64,000 bases of DNA from Chitinophaga ginsengisegetis (lineage in GTDB: Bacteria; Bacteroidota; Bacteroidia; Chitinophagales; Chitinophagaceae), in NCBI RefSeq assembly GCF_900168065.1, contig NZ_FUZZ01000002.1:1054001-1118000 (forward strand), given 5' to 3'. Under the pieces are notes generated by a model, which worked only from the letters and a program-made list of their open reading frames with translations, was not told the origin of the DNA and ran no database searches. Below are positions 25,421-34,436 of the stretch, piece after piece. Position 1 is the stretch's first letter, and the number at the start of each line of letters is the position of its first letter. The translations under genes were made by a program, and so were the position numbers.

Positions 25421-28000
25421 TTATGCCGAGTTTCTGCCGGCATTGATAATACCAAAAGAGCAACGCATGATGAGCTTTTCGTAGGTTTCCCTGCCATGCC
25501 CGTTGTCGGGATGTGAATCCAGCTCCCGGATACGCGTAAGCGCATATTGCTGGGTGGTAAGCAAAGGCAGCACAATTCTTTCCCTCATCTGGATAGACAG
25601 CAGGTCAATCGGGCTGCCGGCCATCAGTTCCGGCTCATTGGTCAGCAACAGCAGGTATTTCTTTGTCAGCTCAAATTCATTATAGATCATCTGCCATACT
25701 TCGCCGTATTGCGGATGTTTAGCCAGATAAGCCGTGAGCGGGAAATAGCTCTTCTTCATCGCCATTACACAGTTATCGAGCAATGTCCTGAAAAACAGAG
25801 AGTGCACGTATAACGCCTGTACTTCTTCCCATTTACCTTGTTTTTCCAGCTGTTCCAGCGCACTGCCCACGCCATAATAGCCCGGTACATTCTGTTTCAG
25901 CTGGCTCCACGCACCTACATAAGGCACTGCTCTCAGATCGTTGAGATTGAGTTTGGCGGAAGCATTACGTTTGCTGGGACGGCTGCCGATATTAGCCTCC
26001 GCATAGTAACGCAGCGGGCTGGCATGATCGAGGTAAGCCAGGAAATGAGGATGTGTTTTTAATTTATTGTAAGATTTATACCCTTCATCCGCAAGTGATT
26101 GCAGCAAATCTTCTTCCGATTTGCTCAGTGTTACTTCACGGGAAGAGAACAGTTCATTGCTGATCCCCGCGTGTATCAGTTGTTCCATATTGAACTGTGC
26201 GGCATCCACGGTACCAAAGTTGGAGCTGATGGTTTGCCCCTGTATGGTTTGCTGTATTTCTTTATTGGCAATATTCCTGCCCATAGAAGCATAGAACTGG
26301 TGCGTTTTTCCGCCGCCACGGGCCGGGGGACCTCCCCTGCCGTCAAAGAACACCACGTTGATTCCATATTCTTTGGAGATAGTAGTGAGTTCTTCTTTTG
26401 CTTTATAGATGCTCCAGTTGGCCATGAGATAGCCACCGTCTTTGGTGCCATCCGAGAAGCCGAGCATAATGGTTTGTTTGCACTGGCGGCGACGCAGGTG
26501 CTCGCGGTAGTCAGCGTTTTCGTACAGCTCTTTCATCACCTGTCCTGCATGACGCAGGTCATCAATGGTTTCAAACAGCGGTACAATATCTACCGTCATC
26601 TCTTCTTTTTTCCAGCCGCTCAGGAGGAACAAACCGTATACTTCCATTACATTGAGTACACTGGTACTATGACTGATAATATAACGGTTGCAGCCTTCTT
26701 CCCCATTGGCAGCCTGTATTTCCTTAATGGAAGCAATGGTTTGAAGGGTATCCTGGTGCAGCGGGTTTTCCAATGCCATTGGATCTGCGGCTTCTTTTAT
26801 ATTCAGTAATGCACTGATCTTTTCTTTATCTCCCAGGGAAGTATAATTATCCGGCAGCGCGGTTGTTTTAGCGGCTACCGCTTCCAGTACGGCTTCATGA
26901 ACTGAGCTGTCCTGGCGGATATCCAGGGAAGCAAAGAACAATCCGAATATTTCCACTTTGCTGATCAGGTTATCTACGAGATGAACAAATAACCCGTTCA
27001 GATCGGCGATAATAGTATTTCGTATATCCGACAACGTGTCCAGTATTTCCTGGCGGCTGATATCCGCTTTGTGCCCGGGAATAAAGAGGTTGCGGGATAA
27101 CTTTGATTCCAGTGCAGCTACTACGTTTTCCACGCCTTTAAAAGTAAGGCGGCGGCGCAGGTTGCGTACTTCCCGGAAGTAGCATTTCATAATAGATGCC
27201 CGCAGGGCGGCAGCTACTTCCACAGTGGTGGGCGCTTTCACAAACGGGTTCCCGTCACGGTCACCACCGGGCCAGAAGCCCATACGGATCACGGAGTTCT
27301 CGCTGCTGATGGCGCCTGGAAACTGCGCCCGGATGGACGACAGGATGCGGCCGGCCGACTGGTAAAATATATTTTCAAGAAACCACACCAGGCTGATGGC
27401 TTCATCATACGGGGTGGGTTTTTCTTTTTTGAAGAACGGTGTTTTCCCCAGCTGTTGCAGGTACATATTTACCTGGCTGGTATTTTCGTCGATGAGGGCT
27501 TTAGACAGATCGTTGATAATACCCAGTACCTCGCTGGGGTAAAATTGTGTAGGATGCGCGGTCAGCACCAGTCTCACGGAAAAATCCTTCAGTTTATCCT
27601 TTAGTTTATCCTGGGCTTGTTCCTGGATCACTTCAGACTGCAGGTGGCGCAAAGTACCGGCGCCCTGCAGGTCGCGGATATTCCGGAACGCTGCATCTTC
27701 CAGTGCATCAAACAGTACTACCTGTCTTTCAGCGTATTGCACAAAGCGGAACAACAGGTCTGTTCGTTGCTTTTCATCCGTATAGGTGGTATACTGGGAA
27801 AAAAAGGAGTCCATAATTTCCTGGGGGCTGTTGCCTTTGGCATATCCTTCTTCACAGTGAAGCAGGAACAGGGACAGGAAGATCCCTGTCTTTTCCACCC
27901 GGTGGAAAGGCAAAGAGGTGAAGAGGCTATTATACAGCTGAAACTTGGTCCCAACAAGGTTTTTGAACTGTTGCAGCGAATTATTTACCGGCGCTTCCAT
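25421..28000 (-). CDS. ppc: phosphoenolpyruvate carboxylase
   Basis: Carboxylates phosphoenolpyruvate to oxaloacetate to refill the TCA cycle. The protein has 859 residues, slightly shorter than proteobacterial enzymes, as usual in Bacteroidota. Catalytic motifs: VLTAHPTQFYPSE with H149, GFWPGGDRDGNPFVK, GFSDGTKDGGYLMANW and FFDGRGGPPARGGG. The loop before the last Gly run reads PPARGGG where many enzymes have SIGRGGG or TVGRGGG, a lineage variant. The C-terminus ends IINAGRNSA, close to the usual MRNTG-type tail. Start ATG at 27998-28000. It is transcribed alone. Confidence 0.96.
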   Translation of the reverse strand: MEAPVNNSLQQFKNLVGTKFQLYNSLFTSLPFHRVEKTGIFLSLFLLHCEEGYAKGNSPQEIMDSFFSQYTTYTDEKQRTDLLFRFVQYAERQVVLFDALEDAAFRNIRDLQGAGTLRHLQSEVIQEQAQDKLKDKLKDFSVRLVLTAHPTQFYPSEVLGIINDLSKALIDENTSQVNMYLQQLGKTPFFKKEKPTPYDEAISLVWFLENIFYQSAGRILSSIRAQFPGAISSENSVIRMGFWPGGDRDGNPFVKAPTTVEVAAALRASIMKCYFREVRNLRRRLTFKGVENVVAALESKLSRNLFIPGHKADISRQEILDTLSDIRNTIIADLNGLFVHLVDNLISKVEIFGLFFASLDIRQDSSVHEAVLEAVAAKTTALPDNYTSLGDKEKISALLNIKEAADPMALENPLHQDTLQTIASIKEIQAANGEEGCNRYIISHSTSVLNVMEVYGLFLLSGWKKEEMTVDIVPLFETIDDLRHAGQVMKELYENADYREHLRRRQCKQTIMLGFSDGTKDGGYLMANWSIYKAKEELTTISKEYGINVVFFDGRGGPPARGGGKTHQFYASMGRNIANKEIQQTIQGQTISSNFGTVDAAQFNMEQLIHAGISNELFSSREVTLSKSEEDLLQSLADEGYKSYNKLKTHPHFLAYLDHASPLRYYAEANIGSRPSKRNASAKLNLNDLRAVPYVGAWSQLKQNVPGYYGVGSALEQLEKQGKWEEVQALYVHSLFFRTLLDNCVMAMKKSYFPLTAYLAKHPQYGEVWQMIYNEFELTKKYLLLLTNEPELMAGSPIDLLSIQMRERIVLPLLTTQQYALTRIRELDSHPDNGHGRETYEKLIMRCSFGIINAGRNSA

Positions 28001-28354
28001 ACTAATTATCCGTTTATAGTGCTAAAGAAGAAGACTAAGCGGCTGTTAAATTAATAATTATTATGTTAATTTCTTAGATTTTTGATTTTTGTTTTACAGA
28101 AAGTGATAATGTTTGAATATTATCTAATAAGAAGCAGAGGGATTAAAAAGCAATCCCGGCCGCTATATGCGGGCCGGGACTGGTATCAGGAATCAGAATG
28201 CGCAGGTTAAATGGATGTAAGCCGGATAAACAGGAATTAAGAATTAAAGAGATAATAATATAGGAAGTCACTCCGTCAAACGATGACAGAACTTTTCCGG
28301 GTTATTAATAAAAGTGTTTATTGAAATGAAAGAAACGTGAAACTACCTGGATAC
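28001..28354. other. intergenic region between TonB gene and ppc
   Basis: 354 bases with no gene. A GC-rich hairpin at 28154-28179 (TCCCGGCC...GGCCGGGA) may end the tonB transcript. The rest is A+T-rich and probably carries the ppc promoter, which I could not pinpoint. Confidence 0.5.
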
Positions 28355-29197
28355 TTAGTTGCCGCTTAATTTGAAGTTGACCGGCAGGTTAAAATATACC
28401 GCCACATATTGTCCGTTCTGTCTACCAGGCTTCCACTTCGGCATTTTGCTGATTACGCGGATCGCTTCTTCTTCAAGCCCACCGCCTTTAGCTGCGCCTG
28501 TTGTTTTTACCTGTGAAATAGTGCCATCACGGTTTACCACAAACTGGATATATACGATTCCCTGTATTTCATTTTCCTGGGCGAGGTGTGGATACCGGAT
28601 ATTATTACCGAGATATTTTGCTAATGCACGTTCACCACCTGGGAATTCGGGCATGATTTCCACGGTAATAAGCGGGCCGTCGGCATCGGCAGCTTTGTTT
28701 GCTACTGTTATTACGCCGGAATTGCCGTTACCACTGGCGTTCAGATCAATGTCCATACCTCCTTCCACTCCTTCTGAGGTAGTAAAGCCTACTACTTTGG
28801 TTCCAATATCGGCATTCTTCGGAGGCATTTCATCCGGTGGAACATCCGAATCAACAATCACCGGTGTAGTTACCCTGACAGAAGCAGCCATTGGCGGCGG
28901 CGCTGAAGTTACTGGCGGAGGAGGAATGGTAACAGGAGGTTCCGGTGGGATCTCCAATGCCTGTAATTCAATTTTTTTCTCTGCCAATACAGGCCGGTGT
29001 ACATTTTCTGCGGCCATCAATGTGTTGTTCAACACGTAGCCGCCGATCATTACCAGCATAATAGAAGCGGTGCCCATTACTGCGTTGCGAACACGCCGGT
29101 CGTAGCGACTGCGTAATTCATAGGCCCCATAATCTTTGTTCCTTCCATAGAAGAGAATGTCGAGGAAATCATTCCCCGGGATTTTAGCTGAGTCCAT
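28355..29197 (-). CDS. TonB-family energy transducer
   Basis: Inner-membrane/periplasmic TonB that passes proton-motive force to outer-membrane receptors such as SusC proteins. The start at 29197 gives MDSAKIPGNDFLDILFYGRNKDYGAYELR, the typical Bacteroidota TonB opening; a start 45 bases upstream is less likely. One membrane helix lies at about residues 35-55 (VMGTASIMLVMIGGYVL). A proline-rich spacer (EIPPEPPVTIPPPPVTSAPPP) follows, then a C-terminal TonB domain of about 90 residues with MPEFPGGERALAKYLGNNIRYP and IQFVVNRDGTIS. It is not adjacent to a receptor and is likely a shared transducer. Confidence 0.9.
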   Translation of the reverse strand: MDSAKIPGNDFLDILFYGRNKDYGAYELRSRYDRRVRNAVMGTASIMLVMIGGYVLNNTLMAAENVHRPVLAEKKIELQALEIPPEPPVTIPPPPVTSAPPPMAASVRVTTPVIVDSDVPPDEMPPKNADIGTKVVGFTTSEGVEGGMDIDLNASGNGNSGVITVANKAADADGPLITVEIMPEFPGGERALAKYLGNNIRYPHLAQENEIQGIVYIQFVVNRDGTISQVKTTGAAKGGGLEEEAIRVISKMPKWKPGRQNGQYVAVYFNLPVNFKLSGN

Positions 29198-29709
29198 GGT
29201 AATATGTTTTTTAATTAGATGAGATAGTAAAATATTTTCCATAAGGTTTTTGAAAATATATTTTCAGGGAGATGGATAACGGGGCGGGGTATATGAAACC
29301 GGGGTAATGGAACAGGCTATAATATATATAATGGAGATAGTATTAAAAATAGAAGTCCCGACACGTGTCGGGACTTGCTGGCACTGGGGACCTTACCTGA
29401 AAACAAGTGGTTCCTTCATTTTAATTAGGCTTTCCGAAAAAAGTATAGGCGTATACGTTACTTCGTATGTTGCCCGACCGCTTCCGGATAATATCTTAAT
29501 AACAGTTGGTTTGGAAGCAGTCTTTAATGATCCGATGATGGCTTCAGTCCGTGGGGCAATTGCCGACAAAACCCACCAGTATTGTTTGAGACAACGCCCC
29601 TTTTGAACTGAAGTTGATCGTTTAATTTCAATGGATAGTAACCCAATTCTATTCCGTTACCAATACACTCGTAATACGTGTATCCGTATACGTTATATTA
29701 TCTTACACA
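29198..29709. other. gene-poor region with perfect palindrome
   Basis: No convincing gene. A 24-bp perfect palindrome lies at 29353-29376. The interval 29380-29606 is open in more than one frame on both strands but shows no recognisable protein. Confidence 0.4.
29353..29376. repeat. 24-bp perfect palindrome
   Basis: AAGTCCCGACAC followed directly by its complement GTGTCGGGACTT. It could be an operator or a hairpin. It lies about 155 bases upstream of the tonB-family start. Confidence 0.7.
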
Positions 29710-30038
29710 GCTGTTATTACCGGTCTGCCGGGTAAAGGCATCAAGGCTGAACAGTTGATGATTGCTTTCATGTTAAATAAAATGAGAGAGACCGGTTTAA
29801 GATTTCAGTTGATAAATGCCAGGAGGATGCGGGGAGGTACGTTGCTGATAAATTTACCACCAATAAATTTGCAGCACACCTTTCCCGCAAGCCTGACCAG
29901 GCATTCTATTTACAGCTTACAGAACGCAAGATTTTCTTTTCAACAGCGGCTGCAATAACAGCCCGCCATTTGAATGTAACGGGGACAGGTGATATTTACC
30001 ACGATATTTTGCGTGTGGTAACGCATTCCACTAGTTAG
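29710..30038 (+). pseudogene. probable decayed coding sequence, frameshifted
   Basis: Two frames read like protein. The first (about 29715-29810) gives ITGLPGKGIKAEQLMIAFML and NKMRETGLRFQ. The second (about 29805 to stop 30036-30038) gives QEDAGRYVADKFTTNKFAAH, LSRKPDQAFYLQLTERKIFF and HLNVTGTGDIYHDILRVVTH. Joining them needs a frameshift near 29805. The second part has no start codon of its own in frame. The family was not recognised. It may be the relic of a small protein gene. Confidence 0.35.
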
Positions 30039-30289
30039 CGTGTGCCTTTTCATAGTGTATTTTTTATTTACACATTTTCAATAATGATGGCAGCAACACC
30101 TTGCTGGTGGTCAAAGGATGCCGGAAGCGTTTGCCTGATGCTTCCCTGTGGTGGTAGATCTTATTAGTCTACTGATTTGGTAGACAAATATACATCGAGT
30201 TTTATTAATTCCAAATAATTGCACAATTTTTTTTGTGATTTTTTGTTTTATCCCGGAGGGGGAGTCAGCGCCCGCGTACGACAAAAGCG

Positions 30290-30297
30290 TATTTTTG
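30290..30297 (+). promoter_or_regulatory. -7 element of the YitT gene, leaderless candidate
   Basis: TATTTTTG matches TAnnTTTG and ends four bases before the ATG at 30302, so the transcript would begin at or within a base or two of the start codon. No -33 element is evident. Confidence 0.5.
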
Positions 30298-30301
30298 CGG
30301 C

Positions 30302-31132
30302 ATGAAAGAGCATGTGAAAAACATTTTACTCATTATAGCAGGTGCCTTCATCTTTGCAGCAGGCATCAACTACCTGGCCATCCCCAACAAATTATCTGAG
30401 GGAGGCGTAATCGGTATCACCATTGTAACCTACTACTATTGGGGATGGTCACCGGGTGTAACCAACTTCATCATCAATGCTATCCTCATTGTAACGGGAT
30501 ACCGGCTCCTGGATAAAAGAAGTATGGTATATACCATCCTCGGCATCCTGTTCTGTTCCCTGTTCCTGTATCTCACAGAAAACAAACTCGCCCCGGTTAC
30601 CACCAATCCTTTGCTGGCCGCTATTTTTGCGGGGCTGCTGGTAGGTATTGGTATTGGCCTGGTATTCCTGTCCGGCGGCACCACCGGCGGGTCGGCTATT
30701 GTAGCCCGGCTATTTAACAAGTATTTCGGATGGACACTGGGCAACGCCATGCTCATTTTCGACATTGTTGTGATCATGGCTTCTTCCTTTATTATAGGCA
30801 TAGAAAAAACCATGTACACTTTTATTGCCGTATACATTGGCGCCAGAACGGTGGATTATATCGTGGATGGTCTTAACACCAAACGCGCCATCACCATTAT
30901 TTCCGCACGCACGGAAGCCATTGCGGCAAAAATCACCGGCGAAATGAAACGCGGCGCCACCGTATTGCACGGGCATGGCGCCTATACCGGCGCGCCCAAA
31001 GAAGTGTTGTATGTAGTGATCGGCAAACAGGAGCTGATGCGACTTAAATCACTGGTGCAGGAAACCGACCCGGAGGCCTTTGTGGTAATACACGAAGTAC
31101 ATGAAGTACTGGGAAGAGGATTTTCAAAATAG
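30302..31132 (+). CDS. YitT-family membrane protein (DUF161 + DUF2179)
   Basis: Integral membrane protein of 276 residues. The first about 185 residues hold five to six membrane segments with the YitT pattern (GAFIFAAGINYLAIPNKLSEGG, GLVFLSGGTTGGSAIVARLF, YIGARTVDYIVDGLNTKRA). The C-terminal about 85 residues are the soluble DUF2179 domain (ITIISARTEAIAAKI, RGATVLHGHGAYTG, FVVIHEVHEVLGRGF). The transported molecule or role is not established for the family. Single gene, ended by a hairpin shared with the convergent lipoprotein gene. Confidence 0.93.
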   Translation: MKEHVKNILLIIAGAFIFAAGINYLAIPNKLSEGGVIGITIVTYYYWGWSPGVTNFIINAILIVTGYRLLDKRSMVYTILGILFCSLFLYLTENKLAPVTTNPLLAAIFAGLLVGIGIGLVFLSGGTTGGSAIVARLFNKYFGWTLGNAMLIFDIVVIMASSFIIGIEKTMYTFIAVYIGARTVDYIVDGLNTKRAITIISARTEAIAAKITGEMKRGATVLHGHGAYTGAPKEVLYVVIGKQELMRLKSLVQETDPEAFVVIHEVHEVLGRGFSK

Positions 31133-31139
31133 TATTAGC

Positions 31140-31168
31140 TGCCGGCTTCCTGTACCAGGAAAGCCGGC
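31140..31168. terminator. bidirectional terminator
   Basis: Stem TGCCGGCTTCCTG / CAGGAAAGCCGGCA with one bulged base, between convergent genes ending at 31132 and 31177. Confidence 0.7.
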
Positions 31169-31176
31169 AACCATCA

Positions 31177-32232
31177 TTACTTACCGGTTAACCCGCGGAT
31201 CACCTTCACTTCTTCTTCACTATAAGGCGTTCCATCCGGCCGGAAAATATCATGAAACCAGGTAGGAGGCTCGCTGCCATCCGGCATAGGCGTGCTCCAG
31301 GCATATTTGGTATTGGTTTTACCCGCTACCAGCCCCCAGTTAATGGCGCCGATATTTTCCTTTTTCAGCAACGGCATTATATTATCAAAACGGCTGCTGC
31401 GCGTACGGGCCATATATTCCGTACAAATAAGCGGCCTTCCCAACGGACGCAGGGTATCAATATCCCGCTGATGCTCTTCCGGCGGGGAATAGTTGTGATA
31501 GGTAATTACATCGGAATGTGTTTCCTGGAATTTGGAGAGCTCCTTCAGCTTCCAGTCCCATATCCCGGCGGATAATGGCTGTGAAGGATTTACCTCCCGG
31601 CCCCAGGCAAATACTTTTTCCAGCAGGGGCAAACTTTTGTTACCATGACCGGAATTACCGGGTTCATTATACAAGTCCCATAACAGGATTCGCTTGTCGT
31701 CGGCAAAGGAAGTCATAACATCTTTCACATATCTCTCCAATGTATCCACAAGCGCAGGACGCTGGTGGATAGCCAATCCCGGGTCCTGCACCCAGCCGGA
31801 ATTGTGGATGCCCGGTCTTGGCGCCCGCTGCGGGCCGGCCTGGTAAGTACTGTCCCAGCAATCATCAAAAAACACAAATAAAGTGGAGATGTGGTGCCTG
31901 TCTGCAATATCCAGGTAGGTACTGATCCGCTGCTTAAACCCCGCGGAGTCAACCACCCAGGGCACATGATGCAAATACACCCGCATGGTGTTCAGCCCGA
32001 TCCCTTCTGCATAACCCAGTTCCCGGTTAATTGTAGCGGTATCAAAAGTAGCGGCCTGCCACATTTCCAGCTGGTTGATAGCGGTGCTGGGAATGAAATC
32101 GCTTCCCCTGATCCAGTCTTTACCCGCATACCAGGCATTGGCCCTTTCCTTTGACCACAGCCCCTTTTCGGGTTGCTTACAGCTCATCTGAACCAGCACG
32201 GCCACGCACAACGCAATAAATCTGTAATTCAT
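31177..32232 (-). CDS. GH5-like glycoside hydrolase lipoprotein
   Basis: Predicted lipoprotein of 351 residues with lipobox Cys18 (VLVQMSC), so likely anchored to a membrane or the cell surface. The mature part is a TIM-barrel like clan GH-A enzymes: GLNTMRVYLHHVPW, a catalytic acid/base candidate in LLWDLYNEPGN, YHNYSPP, and a nucleophile candidate E in LICTEYMAR. Overall it resembles GH5 subgroups active on beta-mannan or xylan, but the exact subfamily and substrate are not readable. It is alone on the minus strand, between a terminator and a divergent promoter region. Confidence 0.8.
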   Translation of the reverse strand: MNYRFIALCVAVLVQMSCKQPEKGLWSKERANAWYAGKDWIRGSDFIPSTAINQLEMWQAATFDTATINRELGYAEGIGLNTMRVYLHHVPWVVDSAGFKQRISTYLDIADRHHISTLFVFFDDCWDSTYQAGPQRAPRPGIHNSGWVQDPGLAIHQRPALVDTLERYVKDVMTSFADDKRILLWDLYNEPGNSGHGNKSLPLLEKVFAWGREVNPSQPLSAGIWDWKLKELSKFQETHSDVITYHNYSPPEEHQRDIDTLRPLGRPLICTEYMARTRSSRFDNIMPLLKKENIGAINWGLVAGKTNTKYAWSTPMPDGSEPPTWFHDIFRPDGTPYSEEEVKVIRGLTGK

Positions 32233-32327
32233 AACGTAACTTTTTTAGTGGAGTCTCCAAAATAGTGATTATACGTGTCTCACGTTAGCCGATATGTCTC
32301 AATTTGTTTTTCCGGAAAGAATTCATA

Positions 32328-32359
32328 TTTGGATTTTGACATTTAGATGTATATATTGT
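32328..32359 (+). promoter_or_regulatory. promoter of the acyltransferase gene, TTTG-N20-TATATTGT
   Basis: TTTG at 32328-32331 and TATATTGT at 32352-32359 are exactly 20 bases apart. The same arrangement is seen before the GH105 gene. TATATTGT departs from TAnnTTTG at the last two positions. Confidence 0.45.
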
Positions 32360-32419
32360 AGGCAGCTCAACGCTCTTTTCTATCCTTACCATCTTATCAA
32401 CCAATACAATTAAAGGGAA

Positions 32420-33541
32420 ATGACACAAAGCTCTCAACGCTTTTTACCGCTGGACGTATTCCGCGGACTGACTGTTTGTTTCATGATTATAGTGAACACA
32501 GGCGGCACTGGTGGAACTTACTGGCCACTTGACCATGCTGCCTGGCATGGCTGGACACCCACCGATATGGTATTTCCCTCTTTTCTTTTTGCTGTGGGCA
32601 ACGCCATGAGCTTCAGCATGAGGAAATACGAACAACTGGGAAATTCAGCGGTGCTGGGAAAGATTTTCAAACGCACCCTGATCATTTTCCTGCTGGGGTA
32701 CCTGATGTACTGGTTCCCGTTTGTAGAACATACCGATACCGGACTTCAATTCAAACCATTTAGTCATACCCGCATACTGGGTGTGCTGCAACGTATTGCA
32801 TTGTGCTACTGTATTGCTTCTCTCCTGATTCACTACTGCTCTAAGAAAGTGGTATGGATTGTCAGTGCCGTATTCCTCCTGGGTTACTGGGGCGTTATGT
32901 GGTATTTTGGTACTCCCGGCGAACAGTACAGCATGGGCGGCAATGCCGGCATCCTGCTCGATAAACTTATTTTGGGAGATAACCACATGTACCATGGCGA
33001 AGGCATTGCCTTTGATCCGGAAGGTATTCTCAGCACCATTCCTGCTGTAGTAAACGTGGTGGCAGGGTATTACACCGGCCTGTTTGTTCAGCAACAGGGC
33101 AGAACAAAACCCGGCTTACTCCGTATGGTTGGCGCCGGGGTATTATTCCTGCTGCTGGCATATGCATGGAACACGGTATTCCCTATCAATAAAAAATTGT
33201 GGACCAGCTCCTATGTATTGCTCACCATCGGGATAGACCTGCTGCTGTTATCACTCCTGATTTTTGTGATAGATATCCTCGGCGTTACCAAAGGCACCGG
33301 CTTCTTTACGGTGTTCGGTAAAAACCCGTTGTTCCTCTACCTGCTGTCGGAAGTACTGGCCATCCTGTTCTATTTCTTTATGGTCAATGGCGTGTCGCTC
33401 TATAAATGGATCAACGACACCATCTTCCAGCCACTGTCGCCGGGCAAGTTTGGATCGCTGCTGTTTTCACTGGCCTTCATGCTCACCTGCTGGGTGGTAG
33501 GATTTATTCTCGACAGGAAAAAGATCTACGTCCGCGTATAA
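32420..33541 (+). CDS. HGSNAT-like membrane acyltransferase (DUF5009/COG4299)
   Basis: Polytopic membrane protein of 373 residues of the family that includes heparan-alpha-glucosaminide N-acetyltransferase and bacterial NagX. The opening RFLPLDVFRGLTVCFMIIVNT and the conserved segment PLDHAAWHGWTPTDMVFPSF, with candidate catalytic His residues, are typical; about ten membrane segments follow. Known members move acetyl groups across the membrane onto amino sugars. In this neighbourhood of glycosidases, acetylation of a glycan fragment is plausible but unproven. Followed by a strong terminator. Confidence 0.88.
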   Translation: MTQSSQRFLPLDVFRGLTVCFMIIVNTGGTGGTYWPLDHAAWHGWTPTDMVFPSFLFAVGNAMSFSMRKYEQLGNSAVLGKIFKRTLIIFLLGYLMYWFPFVEHTDTGLQFKPFSHTRILGVLQRIALCYCIASLLIHYCSKKVVWIVSAVFLLGYWGVMWYFGTPGEQYSMGGNAGILLDKLILGDNHMYHGEGIAFDPEGILSTIPAVVNVVAGYYTGLFVQQQGRTKPGLLRMVGAGVLFLLLAYAWNTVFPINKKLWTSSYVLLTIGIDLLLLSLLIFVIDILGVTKGTGFFTVFGKNPLFLYLLSEVLAILFYFFMVNGVSLYKWINDTIFQPLSPGKFGSLLFSLAFMLTCWVVGFILDRKKIYVRV

Positions 33542-33559
33542 CGTTATCTTACTAAATAT

Positions 33560-33599
33560 AAAAGCAAAGGGGAGGCTCAATGGCCTTCCCTTTGCTTTT
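33560..33599 (+). terminator. intrinsic terminator after the acyltransferase
   Basis: Stem AAAAGCAAAGGGGAGGC / GCCTTCCCTTTGCTTTT with one wobble pair, starting 19 bases past the stop codon. Confidence 0.8.
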
Positions 33600-33621
33600 A
33601 TATGCATCAAACATTTTTCGC

Positions 33622-33629
33622 TAAATTGT
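33622..33629 (+). promoter_or_regulatory. -7-like element TAAATTGT of the SDR gene
   Basis: TAAATTGTAC resembles the TATATTGTAC elements at 35199 and 46050. It supports translation starting at 33647 rather than at the ATG at 33602, which lies just after the terminator hairpin. Confidence 0.3.
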
Positions 33630-33646
33630 ACATAAAACTATCACGG

Positions 33647-34432
33647 ATGGATCTCTCACTCAAAGGAAGAACAGCGCTGGTGTGCGGCAGCTCACAGGGA
33701 ATAGGACTGGCCACTGCAACGGAACTGGCATTGTTAGGCGCTACGTGTATTCTATTTGCAAGAAATGAAGACAGCTTAAAATCGGTGCTGCCCACACTCA
33801 GTACTTCCAACGGGCAACAACACAGTTATGCCATCGCCGATTTTTCAGATGTAGCGCAGGTTACAGCAGCAGCGGAAAAGATAGCTGCTCGCGGCCCCGT
33901 GCATATACTCATTAACAACACCGGCGGACCGGCAGGCGGACCCATTTTAGAAGCCACCGCAACAGCATTTACCGCGGCCTTTTCACAACACCTGCTGTGT
34001 AACCAGGCATTGGCGCAGATATTTGTGCCGGGTATGATCAGTGCCGGTTTTGGCCGTATCATCAATATCATTTCCACTTCTGTAAAAGCACCGATAAAAA
34101 ATCTCGGCGTATCCAATACTACCCGCTGGGCAGTGGCTGCCTGGTCTAAAACGCTTGCCACAGAACTGGCGCCGCATGGCATTACGGTGAACAATGTATT
34201 GCCCGGTTCTACTTCTACCGCACGACTGGAAGGATTATTTAAGAGCAGCGCTGCCGCCCGTAACGTATCTCCGGAAGTAATAGAAGCAGAATGGCTGAAA
34301 GAAATTCCGATGCAGCGTTTTGGAGAAGCCCGTGAAATAGCTGCGCTGGCAGCCTTCCTGGCATCGCCCGCTGCGGCTTATATTACAGGCACCAGCACCG
34401 CGGTAGACGGCGGTAAAACACCGGTGATGTAA
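33647..34432 (+). CDS. SDR-family oxidoreductase lacking the canonical Tyr/Lys
   Basis: Rossmann-fold short-chain dehydrogenase-like protein of 261 residues. The cofactor motif ALVCGSSQGIGLATATEL and the NNTGG motif (ILINNTGGPAGG) are present, as are HGITVNNVLPGSTSTARLEG and the C-terminal ITGTSTAVDGG. The catalytic YxxxK is replaced by S156-N-T-T-R160. Similar SN-x-x-R variants exist among FabG-like proteins and may use another mechanism or serve as binding proteins. The start MDLSLKGRTALV fits the family; an earlier ATG at 33602 would add an unlikely extension against the terminator. Confidence 0.82.
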   Translation: MDLSLKGRTALVCGSSQGIGLATATELALLGATCILFARNEDSLKSVLPTLSTSNGQQHSYAIADFSDVAQVTAAAEKIAARGPVHILINNTGGPAGGPILEATATAFTAAFSQHLLCNQALAQIFVPGMISAGFGRIINIISTSVKAPIKNLGVSNTTRWAVAAWSKTLATELAPHGITVNNVLPGSTSTARLEGLFKSSAAARNVSPEVIEAEWLKEIPMQRFGEAREIAALAAFLASPAAAYITGTSTAVDGGKTPVM

Positions 34433-34436
34433 CTAA

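Noticed and set aside
29755..29958. 67-residue small gene
   Set aside because: Only the first part looks coding; the better coding signal continues in another frame, which suits a frameshifted relic better than a real gene.
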